From Epiperipatus broadwayi (taxonomy: Eukaryota; Onychophora; Udeonychophora; Euonychophora; Peripatidae): a stretch of 64,000 nucleotides of DNA. The position numbers and the translations under genes are program-made. The notes beneath the pieces were generated by a model. That model worked only from the letters and a program-made list of their open reading frames with translations. It had not been told where the DNA came from and made no database searches. The stretch is from contig JAQFVV010006714.1 of NCBI GenBank assembly GCA_028023455.1, positions 124,001 to 188,000 on the forward strand, in the 5' to 3' direction. How positions within the stretch are numbered: the first letter of the stretch is position 1; every line of letters starts with the position of its first letter. Shown piece after piece: positions 21,901-34,240 of this stretch.

Positions 21901-23685
21901 AATATGCATACTTTTTTTTATATTACTAATGTAATATGATTCAGCAATAAATATAATTTATATGATTCTTTAGTAAAGCAACCCTATTATTTTAAAAAAT
22001 GTTTAAAGTGTTAATTTAATGCATTGATACAAAATCATTTGTATTTCTATTGAGGAATTTTGAAAGTGAAATAACCTTTTCTTGTTGAATAGTTCTAGAT
22101 TGTTGAATTCATATGTGAATTTTATTTATTGTTTTAAAAATATGTTTGATAATTTTGGCGATGTAGATAGATAAATCTATTAGGAAATTTTAAAGTGGTA
22201 GTGACCTTGGAAGTATGCAAAGAAACCATAAGGGATGCTCATATGTAGGATTTATGGGGAATAGCAAGTAATTTTATTATCTTAGTAATTATGCAGGTAC
22301 AGATAATTAATCCCTGTAACTTGTATATTTCCATGCCAGTGTTTTCCTTAGTATTAATGTTCCAAAGAGCTGAATAAATAGCTTGGACATTATTTTATAG
22401 GGAGGTTATTAGACAGAGAAGTCATGCTTCTTTTCTTTATTGCAATGTTACCATGTTGACTATCTTATATGTTTATACTATTGAGTTAATACTCTAGTTC
22501 ATCGGATCGCTATTGTAATTTCTAAGTATTGCATCGTACAGATCTGTATTTTAAAGAAGAATGATAAATAATTTTGGGAATTGTAGAATTGTTTATTTTG
22601 GAAGATAAGATAGGTTTTTCTTGCTTTACAAATGAGATTGAGAGTAAAATTAAAATATAAGAACCAAGAATCATAAATATTTTCAGTATTTTAGTAAACT
22701 ATTTTTTTTATAAAAATATATTTGATAATAAAATTATTCACGAGACTTTTTGAATAATTTTTGAATATTTTTTATCATACATGTAATGCATAAAAGGACA
22801 ATACATCCAGAGAAACAACATAAAATAAAACAAGTATTTATATTTTATAAATATTATTTTTATGTTTAGAATATGCATAAAAACACACTTAGAATTTTAT
22901 ATTAAATTAATACCAAGCAAGAGGTATAAAATATGTTAATTATATTATTTGATTTAAGTCCATGTATTTAGTAATGAACCAGAATAATTTTTTTTTAAAA
23001 TGTCAGCACTATCATAATAAAAGTTGTTTGATTGACTATAAATCATTAGACATATATTGAAATAAGTGATACTTCTGTAGTTTATGTTTATGTTTTCATA
23101 ATTTGTACATTCTTGTGGAAAACATATTATAATATAATTCAATTGGTAGACAATATATTTTAAGCTATAATTGTATCCATGAATATTGTTAGTAATATTA
23201 TTGTGTTTGTTGTAAAGAAATATAAAAAGTTCTAAGCCAGACTGAAGACTTGGGTACTTTTAGATTTTATTATTTTATTTGAAATGAAGAAATATGTAAT
23301 TAATCCAAGATTTTAATTGTAAATAGTGTACATAGTTTATTTTTGTTAGAAGTGTTATAATAAAATTTTGTTAAACTTGTTTTATAAAATTTGTGTTACA
23401 TTGATTTTTCATACTGCACTCACATGATTTTCAGATATATTGAACCAAAACATAATATTTACACAATACGAATAAGATTATTTATTTGAAAAATTACAGT
23501 ATTTCATAATATGATTTATTTGAGAAATTTCATTCTTACATTATTATCATTAGGGTCATAAACTAATTATATAATTTATTACACAGAATTATAATATTAT
23601 TCGTTGCCACATATTCTTAGATTATCAGGTTATATCACATTCAATTTGAGATGCCACATGAAAGCTAAACGATTATACAGTATTG
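18944..23685. other. Long A+T-rich stretch, no gene recognised
   Basis: About 4.7 kb with no coding similarity that I can recognise and no clear internal repeat. An Illumina adapter match lies at 20923-20938. Untranslated or intronic sequence of a host gene cannot be excluded. Confidence 0.5.
20923..20938. other. Illumina adapter sequence (probable artefact)
   Basis: The 16 bases gacgctcttccgatct equal the 3' end of the Illumina universal adapter. Together with the other adapter match at 10053, this points to untrimmed reads in the assembly. Confidence 0.8.
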
Positions 23686-23832
<147 letters not shown>

Positions 23833-24174
23833 TAGGTGTAGTTGAGGGTGATATAAAATCCCTTATCATACTTGGCTACAGAAATTTTAATGATTCAAAT
23901 TAGTTTAAAGAACCTGAGATTATTATAGTCATATTATTTTGAATAAAGAGAATAGGATTTATTTATTAGCATTATATTTAATTGATTATTAGTTTTAAAG
24001 TTGTAAGAATGCTATTATTTGTTATTATTTGAAATAATAGGGAGAGAATAGTATTGGGATATTGGCTCAATGTAATTCAAATTGCTACTTATACTTCACT
24101 TCATTGTCTCATGATTTATTAATATTTTATTTATTAATTTTATAAAACTGAACCATTTTTATTATTTCTTATTA

Positions 24175-25844
24175 GGGTAAAAGCCTGAAATCTGGGCACA
24201 GCCGCTTGGGGCATTGTTTACGTGTCAAAACACATAAAAATGCCGTTTCGGCAGCCGCAGCCTTACAGGCTAATACAACATTTACGTATTGTATTAACCC
24301 ATTGAGCTAAGCCACTTTACATGACATTGCACAAAAATATTATGGCCTGTTTTGTGCTTCGAAAATATTTACATGTATTTGTTCTATTCATAGCTGATTA
24401 CTGTATCACTTGAGGGTGTTTAAATACAAGGCAGTACGACTTTTTCAAATCTCTGTAATAGAGTAATGTCATTTCGATTTAAAAAATGTTGTTAATTATT
24501 AATAATTGTCATATGGTCCCCACCCTTCCCGAAAAAAAGGTTGATATGTAAAAATTGGCAAAGTGTATGTTCGAACACGCTTCGCCAAAACTCACGCGCT
24601 AAGTCATGTTTCAGCGTGGGGAAAATATTTGAGACGAACGTGCAATTTTGAAACTTTTCTTCAGAATTGCCGAGTACAGAAAGTGTGTGATATTGTGGTT
24701 TTTTTTTTTGTCAGGCACACGTAATGTCCACTTTTTATTACAGCAATAAAATCAAATAAATAATTTTAAAAAGTCCAAAGTTTGTGTCCTTTTTTGTTGT
24801 TTTTTATTTCATTAAAAATTGACAAGTATTTGGATTCAATTTTTTGCAGCAGGGTTAAAATAAATGATGACTTCGGTTGACTTTTTGTTAAGAATAACAA
24901 ATTATGAAATACTCCCTCCCACCCCCACCCCCAAAAGGAGTTTATTGTAGAAGGCTAAAAAAAAAAGATAATTCGAACGAAATAGAAATCAAAGTAAAAA
25001 GTGAGAAAAAGTTGTTATAAAAAAAAGAAAGAAGTTAAATTCTTGACTTTTTGGTTACAATTCTTTTTCTGAGTGTGTGGGGATGGGTGTTTGAAAACAA
25101 TTTTTTAATGGGCAAAAACACAAAAGTAAATTTTGATTTAATATTAAGAAAAACAATTACGTCAACCAAAAAGAAATCGAAATTCAAAACAAGTCCCAAA
25201 GTTGATTCTCTTTTTTCAGTGCTGTTAAAATAATTGACTATTTTTGTTGCCTTTTTGTTAATAATAACAGTACGAATCCCCCCCCCCCCATCCCCCACTC
25301 AAAAAGCTGTTTCTTGTAGTAGCCCAAAAAAAAAAAAAAGAGGTTAATTCAAACATAATCTAAATCAAAGTGAAAACAAGTTGTGTTTTTTAAAAAAAAA
25401 GTAAAATTAATAATAATAAGAAAAACCATTTAGTCAAGCCAAAAAAAAAAGAAAGGTAAAATTAAGTTCTAAACAAGTCGCAAATAATTGTATTCTATTT
25501 TTTCGGCGGTGGGATTCAAACAAATTTTTTGACGTCGTGAAAAGGTCCGAATTTTTCAAATGATAAAAAGAAAAAATACAATTAGCAAAATTTGTTGAAA
25601 AAATGTCAGTCAGGTTCCAAAAAACCCACAAAAAGTAACGAAAATGAATATCAAAATTTGTTTAATAATAAAGAAATCATGTTCTAAATGAAATAAAAAT
25701 TATTCATTTAATCAATATTAGAAAAAAAAAACCTTGTTGTCTAAAAAAAGAAAAAGTTGTGACAGCCCGGTAATGTTATTTTTCATTGATTTTGTATAGT
25801 ATCAATGCTCCAAGCGGCTTTGCCTGGATTTCAGGCTTTTACCC
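24175..25844. mobile_element. DNA transposon with 42-bp terminal inverted repeats, non-autonomous
   Basis: The first 42 bp (24175-24216, beginning gggtaaaagcctgaaatc) and the last 42 bp (25803-25844) are inverted copies matching at 38 of 42 positions. They are flanked by ttatta on both sides (24169-24174 and 25845-25850). The duplication could be 6 bp, or 3 bp (TTA) if this is a PIF/Harbinger relative. The 1.67-kb interior has no transposase. It contains two or three worn repeats of a ~300-bp unit, each with a C-run, an A-run and a gtcc(c)aaagt-type start (about 24770, 25190 and 25470). Near the left end, read in reverse, a tRNA-like start ggcttagctcaatgggtt (near 24315) has a good box A but no clear box B. 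Confidence 0.78.
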
Positions 25845-25890
25845 TTATTAGTTAGAGCTAGTTAAATAATAGATAGTATCATAGAATATC

Positions 25891-26480
25891 TTTTTTTTTT
25901 TTTTCAAATAATCTTTATTTGCACAAAAAGTAAAATATACATTGTAATATAGAGTTCATGTTTACAATCATGACTGACACATTAAAGACTAACTAGTTAT
26001 TAAATTAGATGATGATTACAAGATTAAAAGTAAAATTTTAAGTTACGTTAAAAACTTATTAGAGGTGATCTAATTTGGCATATAAATCCCATGGCATGTA
26101 AAGTTTGAGTGTCATGAATAAATAATATACATGGCTATTGCTAAATATGTAATTGACTCCATGTTTGCTCAGCAAGGCTAGGCAGGCATGTTCTTAGATC
26201 ACTTTCTTTAGCTTTATATAATAACTTTAAAAAAATGTCTTCAATAGGACCAGCCAACTCACTATCAAATAATACCTTACATCTAATCTTCCATATGATA
26301 ATATTTATGAAAGTGGCCAGGCGGATGGAGCCAAAATTTCCATTTTTGAATGCATCATTAAGGTAGACATTTGAAGAATTGTATCCTGTAATTCTCTGTA
26401 GGGCAATATTATGTAACCGAGTCAACTATTCACATTGATAGAGTATGTGTTCAATGGAAGTGAGGGTACAATATATATAC
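25891..26480 (-). pseudogene. 3' fragment of an L1/Tx1-like LINE
   Basis: On the minus strand this starts inside the C-terminal zinc knuckle (HILYQC, about 26440). It continues through the frame 26141-26425, with RLATFINIIIWKIR and the terminal LAEQTWSQLHI. It then runs through a 3' untranslated region to an AATAAA signal and a poly(A) tail (T-run at 25891-25904 on the plus strand). One in-frame stop follows the knuckle. The C-terminus parallels that of the copy at 27308 (RLATFVNFAIWIVRNK... LASQTWDQLEI), so both come from one family. Confidence 0.85.
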
Positions 26481-27307
26481 TTAAAAGCTTATCAATTAAT
26501 TGATTAGGTTAAAATGACATTTTGGATTTTTTATGCATTTGTTAAAGATATAATTTCCATAATAATATGTTATTACATAATAAATACTCCACAAAGAAAC
26601 ATCTTAAAAATTTAATAAAAGTAGAAATATATATTCCAAATTTATTCATAAATTATACATTTGGTAATTTAGTTTTAAAATCTAAACATTTTTTAATATT
26701 CTAAAATTATTCTACATAAAACATGGCAAAAAAGAGGTACACATAAGTTTATTTACCAGTTACTATTAATAACAGTTTTGTGAAAATTAGAATCCTTTAT
26801 ATTCTTAGTAGGATCCAAGATCTAAATAGTAGATATTCCATTTAGAGAGTCTTTATTTTCTAATAAAATAAATATTAATTATGTAATAATTTGAATGCAA
26901 AAACATATATATTGTATATATTATTATTTGGCCAATTTGATTCACAAACTAAAATTAGTTTCAAATAACAACATTATTCACACTAAGAAGATACATATGG
27001 ATATCACTTAACCTCTTTTTATTATAGGTTACATGCTTACAATATATAGTGGCTCTACAATAAAAACAATAAATAAAAAAACTAATGGTAAAAAATAAAA
27101 ATAAAATTACATAAATATAAGCTACTTAGGAATTATTTGGGTCAATTTGTTGACCACCAAATTCAGAGTTTTAACAATAAATAACAATTAAATGGAAAGG
27201 GCTGGATTATATTAATGTGACAACTATTAGACTCTCCATAGGAGTCATTATGTCCAGTTTTTTAATTTTGCCATGACAGTACTATAAGTACCTAAGTGTT
27301 TTGATCT
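26481..27307. other. A+T-rich stretch, probably including LINE 3' untranslated sequence
   Basis: No coding similarity. The 3' end of the LINE at 27308-29204 must lie in the right-hand part, but I could not place it. Confidence 0.4.
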
Positions 27308-29204
27308 TCAGATCTCCAGTTGGTCCCATGTCTGACTGGCTAACCAGTGCTGGCATACTTTCCAATCGTATTCTTTGGCCTCACCAAGTAACTTGAGAAA
27401 AAGCTCTTCTGGATTATTATTCAATCCATTGTCAAAGACTCTCTTATTTCTCACTATCCATATAGCAAAATTTACAAAGGTGGCCAGTCTAATTTTACCA
27501 TAAAGGCCACTCTTTACCACCTTTGTGATATTTGTACCTGTAATGTCGACTTCCCTGAATCTTTTAAGGGCACAAAAATGAAGATTATTCCATATTTCAC
27601 ATTGATCTAGGATATGGCTCATTGTCTCTTCATTTTTATTACACATCAGGCAAATTGGATCTATTCTATATCCCCACCTGTAACACAGCAAGGTGCATGT
27701 TGGGAGGGCTCTGAGGTTGACTTTTATCAGGAAATCCACCAGCTTAGGTTCGAGTCTTATCCTTTTTGCCAACCTAGCAAACCTGGGAATGCTGATTGAG
27801 AGAAGACTCTCCACTGTCGACTCATTGTTTTGTGTCATACTAAATGCTTCCCAATAGTTAAGCTTGAAGCCAAACATAGTGGCTGATATATTAGTTTTCC
27901 CTACAATCATTGACACTTGTTGTTGCAGCCAAATGCTTGTTTGTTTTGGTGAAGGACGATCCGTTGGTTCAACCTTCACCAATGGCAAGGGGTTTTCCAT
28001 ACACGGGTTTTGGCTAAATAATTTTACTAGTATATTATATGTCCTGTGAAATAGGAATGTGGAAATTGAATGTAGTCCAAGCCCATTATGAGCCTTTGGT
28101 TTTTGGAGAAGACTGAGACTTATGACTGGGGCTTTTCCGCCCCAACATAGTCTTCTGCATTGAGTTTCCACCTTACGAATGAATGCCCTTGTAGGGGAAA
28201 ACCCAGCCAGAAAATATGTGATTTTTGGCAATACTATGGCATTGAGAAGGGCGACCTTTCCCAACAATGACAACCGGACCTTTGATAGCGAGGTGACTGA
28301 ATTTACAACTTTCTTTAATAGGGATTCTTCAAGCTCCTTCCTCATGATGTAAGGGGGGAGGCCAACATGAATCCTAGAAACTTTTGTGGAGTTGCTCTGA
28401 ATCTCCCCAGGATTTATTTACTAAGAATTTTAATTCACTTATTCATGCATTTACTTGTAATGCAATTATTACTTGCATGGAAGTTAGAAGGAAAATCAAT
28501 TTTACATTGCTTTTTACATTCTTGGTTGACTTTAAATGTAAGAACCCATGCTTCTGTAGTAATAAGACAAGTATAAATTATGAAACAAATTTCTAAAATA
28601 TCTTGTCATGTGGGAAAAATGATGATGAGATAAATATAAATAAACTCAAAGATGGCAAAATAATAACTATAAACTCATAAATTCTTCAATCCTTAAAACT
28701 CATAAACCATCCATCTCAGGTATCTGGCATATTTCAAACCCTAGTTGGCCAGCCATTGTAACCAATATAAACTTCATTCTTTTCAAATTCAGCAATGAAC
28801 CTTAATGATTTTCTTTTCTTGAATTGAAAACAAAAAAATCCAACCAAGAAATATTTCATAATGACTACTTGAATAAGACTTCTTTGTTCAGTTTCAAATC
28901 AAAGTCCTTAAATCTGTCCTTTTTCCGAATGCTGGATTGAAATGCAATATCTCCCCAGGATTTGCTTTCCTGATTTGATTGACCACATAGCCGACTTGGC
29001 CTCATTGACTCTTAGACCAAATTCACTAGCAAAGTGATCCAAGATATCCTCTAGCCCAACAAACTCATCCTGAGATGAGAGAAACACCACCACATCATCC
29101 ATGTAGGAAACTTGATGAATGCTCTCTCTCAGCAAAGGTATGGCAACACCCGATAGTGTTGCCTCGATGCGCAACAGCAATGGGTTTATATAGGCTGCAA
29201 AGAC
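27308..29204 (-). pseudogene. 5'-truncated L1/Tx1-like LINE with nested insertion
   Basis: The best-preserved LINE in the window. On the minus strand the reverse transcriptase begins at about 29204 (FAAYINPLLLR). Motif C is HQVSYMDDVVVF (YMDD at 29094-29105), followed by GLRVNEAKSAMWS and then ILGR. There an unrelated 536-bp insertion (28414-28949) interrupts it. The frame resumes with ATPQKFLGF, shifts once at a C-run near 28350, and continues as a 345-residue frame (27308-28345). That frame holds the thumb segment (LLGKVALLNAIVLPKI), a CWGGK segment, GLGLHS, the C-terminal zinc knuckle CLMCNKNEETMSHILDQC (27600-27660) and the end TWDQLEI. The C-terminal architecture resembles the L1/Tx1 group. 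It probably moved relatively recently, judging by the long open frame. Confidence 0.87.
28414..28949. mobile_element. Unidentified 536-bp insertion with 15-bp target duplication
   Basis: The LINE word atctccccaggattt occurs at both borders (28399-28413 and 28950-28964). Removing the insert and one copy restores a sensible run of LINE codons across the join, so this is a true insertion. The insert is A+T-rich and non-coding, and has neither poly(A), nor a simple-repeat tail, nor visible terminal inverted repeats. The long target duplication points to retroposition, but the class is unknown. Confidence 0.75.
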
Positions 29205-29794
29205 ATAATTAATATTGAAGTGATAAATTTAATTTTCTTTTTACAATTAAAAGTTTTACATCACTGTAATTGATTTTGTTATAGTATAAAAATATAAATA
29301 TTAAATTTATAAATGCCTGAAACCATCTGTCATTTTATTCTAAAAATTTCATATATTTATTTATCTCTGTTTTTTTTCCTATTATAAAAGATTTTTTAAA
29401 ACTATAATTTTTACAAAATAAATTGTAAAAAAAAAACTTCTCTCACAGAAAATTAGAATAAATTATTCATAACATGATATATCTTAGGCATGTATAATAC
29501 ATACCATTTTCCCCCATACTTTCTCAAAGAAAACTATTGCTAAGTTTTGATTTCCAGAAGCAAATAAACCATGCATAGTTTTAAAAAATATAATTACAGT
29601 AAAAAATTAATTTTATATTTTTGTTTGTAAACTTAGCTAATTTCATTAATTACTTGAAAAGCATCAACTGTTTACTTAAAAATTTGGATAATCCTATCTA
29701 GGGAAAAGTTTGGAAATAGAAATTTATTTTTGCTAAAGAGAATATGTTTTTATTTTAAGGAAATGTGGATCAAGTTAGAAAGTGGAAGAGCTGA
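29205..29794. other. A+T-rich stretch, nothing recognised
   Basis: No gene or distinctive repeat seen. Confidence 0.45.
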
Positions 29795-30890
29795 AAACTT
29801 TCAAATTATTCAAATGGAAGTCAATCTCCGATATCAATATTATAAATTTTCATGCACTCGCCCACCGGTAAGAGTTTAAAAAACTTAAGTGAATCCCTTA
29901 AGTTTAGAGCATACTTTCTACATACACACCATGCTTAAATCAGGACTTGAATCTATTGTGTGCCTGATGTTATAATCAAATATTCAATTGTACAAATCTT
30001 TCCAACCCATCACAGGAGAAAGATAGTGTCTCATTTTTAACCACCTATGATTAGAGAAACATGACTTATAAATGTAAATCTATTATTATAAAGCACTGAA
30101 AACTTTGAAATTATTCAAACAGAAATCAATCTCCAATAATGCACTATTTTTTAATGATTATAAATTTTCACACACTTGCCCACTGGTAAGAGTTTAAAAA
30201 AACTTAAGTGAATCACTTAAGTTTAGAGCATACCTTCTATATACACCATTTTTACAGACCATTTGTAGATGGTTAAAAATGAGACACTGTCTTTCTCCTG
30301 TGATGGGTTGGATAGATTTGTACAATTGAATATTTAATTATAACATCAGGTACACAATAGACTCAAGCCCTGATTTAAGCATAGTCTGTAAGTTGATGTA
30401 TGCTCTAAACTTAAGTGATTCACTTAAGATTTTGAAACTCTTACAGGTGGGAAAGTGTGTGAAAATTTATAACCTTTAAGAAATAATGCATTATCAGAGA
30501 TTGACTTCCATTTGAATAATTTCAAAGTTTTCAGCACTTTATAATAATAGATTTACATTTATAAGTAATGTTTGTCTAATTGTAGGTGGTTAAAAATGAG
30601 ACACTGTCTTTCTCCTGTGATGAGTTGGATAGATTTGTACAATTAAATATTTGATTATAACAACAGGCACACAATAGACTCAAGCCCTTATTTAAACATG
30701 CTCTATAAGAGTTGGGTGCGTATAGAATGTACACTCTAAACTTAAGTGATACACTTAAGTTTCTTAAACTCTTACTGGGGGGGGGGGCAAGTGCATACAA
30801 ATTTATAATATTTAAGAAATAGCATATTATCAATCTAGAAATAGCATATTATCAGAGATTGACTTCCATTTAAATAATTTTACAGTGATA
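29795..30890. repeat. Four-copy inverted array of a ~290-bp repeat
   Basis: Two copies run forward (29795-30090; 30095-30258, shortened) and two run in reverse (about 30261-30560 and 30583-30890), making a ~1.1-kb palindrome centred near 30260. Shared words include gaaaactttgaaattattca, gagtttaaaaaacttaag, caggagaaagatagtgtctc and their inverses. Each unit contains a small palindrome, such as cttaagtgaatcacttaag. A run of eleven G marks the last copy (30777-30787). Probably a MITE or fold-back family that has been duplicated; there is no coding capacity. Confidence 0.8.
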
Positions 30891-31606
30891 AAATGTATTT
30901 ATATCTCTTCAATAAATCTGAACTGAAATTTTTACAAGTGGCCATGTAATTGTTTTGAAATCTTTATTGTATCGTATATAAAATAAATTCTATATTAAAA
31001 GGATATGTGAGCAAATAAATATGAAATCTCCTCTGGAAGCTACAAAACAACTCTGAAAAATAAGTACAAATATATTCTTTGTGCATAAAATGAAGCCAGT
31101 AGCTATGAGCACCCATAAAAAAATACTAGTGCTTAAATTATTTAAAGTGAAATAATGTCAACTACCATAAAAGGAAAAATTGATTAAAATTATTAAAATG
31201 CTGAAATAATGTCATCAGTAGTCATGAAAAAAAAAGATAATATTTGTTAAAAGCAACAAAAAATAAGGATAATAGGTTTTAACATAAGAAGTCCCAAAGC
31301 TTCATTATAAACAAGGATTTTTTCCTAAGAAAATAAGCATAAATTATGTCATAAATTTTTTGAACTTAAGAGAAGATAAAAATTTATTTTGCTGGCTTGA
31401 ATAATTTTAGAAATTCTTTATATAATACTTTTATTATACTTATTTTAAAATATTTTATTATATTATTGATTATTTGCTATATTAATTAGGACTGAGGTGT
31501 GATCAAAGGAGGGAAATGAATATATAAAAAGTGTCAAAGTATACTAAGTAATTGTTATGTTTATATAAATTCAGAATGAACATGGGCATGCACAAGTATG
31601 ATTAAA
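30891..31606. other. A+T-rich stretch, nothing recognised
   Basis: No gene or distinctive repeat seen. Confidence 0.45.
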
Positions 31607-31895
31607 TAATTATTAAGCTTATATACAATGTATATTTATACTGTGATAGCTTCCCTCATGCCAGTTTAACTTCCAGTTCAATGAGAACTTGCCTCACTGC
31701 TTTAATAATATTGAGAACAATATTCATACTGTTGCTCAATACTGATATTTATTGCTGTCTGCCTTTACCTCTAAATAGACTGCCAATTATAGTCAGATTC
31801 CGTTCCTTGATGGAGGCAATCAGATTCATTGAGCATCTCATTTATGCTTTTGGTTATCTTTTATCTATTTATATATTCATTGTTCTGTAGTGTTG
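31607..31895 (-). repeat. 3' LTR-like repeat of the Ty3/gypsy relic
   Basis: Shares ttattaagcttatatacaat at its outer end with 33607, and shares the block from about 31690 (cctcactgctttaataatatt to ggcaatcagattcattgag) with 33810-33945 and 34050-34180. It is shorter than the 5' copy. Confidence 0.65.
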
Positions 31896-33603
31896 AATGC
31901 TAATTCTAATCATGATAAGATTGAATGTGGATAAACCCATTTCTTGAAGATAAGTTGAACCATAACATTCCCTTCCCTGACTAAAGTCATTGAGATACAT
32001 GAGTAAACATCTTTGTTACTTCCTGGCTTCTTTAGGTATGGTTTCATTATTGGGTTTGGTATTTTCATTAGTAGGTGTGGTGTCTTAATCATCGAGTCTG
32101 ATCTCTTAATTAGCCGGTCTAGAGGCTTTGAACCTTATAGAGTATTCATTGCTATATGATGACTCATCATTGCTGGCTAGTGACCCATAATTAAATCTTA
32201 TCTGGTCTCTGTGCATATGATGTTGCGGTCTCTATGTTGTTCAAATAACCACAGACTGCATTCCTTTCATTGTAATCACAATCGTTGAAACCATCTGGTG
32301 ATTTACTTAAAAATATGGCTTAAAACTTGAACATCTATCAATATTTTAGCACTTTTGTGAGAATGCTAATGCTCAAATCCATTATCAATCACCTCTAAGT
32401 AGCCTCTTTTTGATCATTTATTTTTGAGCTGGTTCACTGTCATCACTATAAAGCCCAAACACAGCATATCATACAACAATGCTGTACTTACCACTAACAT
32501 AACATCAATTTTTATTTGACCCAAGAGTGGTATTTAATTGCCTTAATAATCAATAATCACTCTATTTCCAGGATTTAGGCAATGATTATTTTTTCTATTA
32601 TTGAGTGTTCACGTTTTTTGACATAATGGATACTGCAGATCCAGAATCAAATTCCATTTCTATTGGCATGTCATCAATAATAATTCTGTATTTTAAACTA
32701 AATTTAGACCTCTCGTATTATATATGTAGGATTGAGTTTATTTAATTTTATATTGCCTTTTCAGTTCCTTAGGCTGGATTCTTCCATTCTTGTCTGAGCA
32801 ACTTGCTTTTCTTTTTAAAACAAGCAGCTTCTATGTGACTAGCATGCAATATCTACATGCTGTATCCAAGTATAGTCTTTCAGTGTGCACAAGTTTTAGT
32901 TTGTCATCATCTATAACAAACACAATATTATTTTTAGTAAATCCTTTATACTCATTCTGATTGGAAATTTTTTTTAGATATTTCCATTTTCTGATTCATA
33001 CCTTTATTGCCAAAATTACTTTTAACTTAATGGAACAGTTGGAATTGTCATTGATTCAGTCAGAATTTTTTGTGAGAGAGCAGACTCAAAAGTAATTTTT
33101 GGATCTATTAACAATTTAATCCTGATCCTAGCATCATGAATTATATAAATGTAATGATCTCTTAGCATTTTGTTTAAAAAATCCCCAAATCACAGCTAAA
33201 TGTAAATTTCCTGGGCTTAATGACAAATCTCTCACTTTCTTTCCCTTCTGTTGTGTACAGTGATTGAAATGATCTCTCTGCATACTCATTGGTGGTTTTG
33301 GATGGAAAAATACTGACAGTGGAGATAATACTTTCTCAAACACAAGCTCAGCTGTAAGCAGTAGAGTAACTTATGATCATAACTTTTCATATGTCTGCAC
33401 ATCACACATTATTATGAATCTTGACATTTTCTGAATAGCATGAATATAACTCTTTTACTGAGCCAATTTTAGCTGTTTTAAAACTTTTTTCCTGTCATAA
33501 GGGGGAGGGGGAGATTTGTGAATCTGTTGAACCCATAAGAGCAAAAATTACCTGTTTGTTTTTATGAACTTGGAAAATATCAACTCATATAAGTACGATT
33601 CAA

Positions 33604-34240
33604 TGTTTATTAAGCTTATATACAATGTATATTTACAATCTATTTAACATAAAACAACTATATGCCTGTTATATGGGCTAACTGTAGCATCTGATTCTCT
33701 TGAAATTATTGAAGCAAAGCTCATCAAGCATTCTTTTACTTGGGCTTCTAGTTGTGCCTAAAGCTTCCAACTGTGCCAGATTTAATATTTAGCCACTTCA
33801 GTTCAAACAGGAACTTTCCTCACTGCTTTAACAATATTGAAATACTGATTAGCTCTGACAATTATTTTTGTTGTCTACCTTCACCTCCAAATGGACTGTC
33901 AATTTATGCCATATTCCTTTCCTTAATGAGGGCAATCAGATTCATTCTTTTAGTTGGGCTTCTAGTTGTACCTAAAGCTTCCAGCTGTAGCAGGACAATT
34001 TTCCTTGTGCCAGATTTAATATTTAGCCACTTCAGTTCAAAGTGAACTTTCCTCACTGCTTTAACAATATTGAAATGCTGATTATCTCTGACAATTATTT
34101 TTGTTGTCTACCTTCACCTCCAAATGGCCTGTCAATTTATGCCATATCCCCTTCCTTAATGAGGGCAATCAGATTCATAGAGCATCTTCACTTGTTAGCT
34201 TCATTCTGCCATTGGATATATGTTATCTATTCATATATCT
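33604..34240 (-). repeat. 5' LTR-like repeat with internal tandem duplication
   Basis: Two head-to-tail units of about 215-240 bp start at 33731 and 33945, each with tgggcttctagttgt, cctaaagcttcca and tcctcactgctttaacaata. The second unit has ~20 extra bases near 33985. The same block occurs once in the 3' repeat. Confidence 0.75.

Noticed and set aside
27614-28596. Plus-strand open frames over the LINE
   Set aside because: They overlap the well-supported minus-strand LINE reading frame and have no family features.
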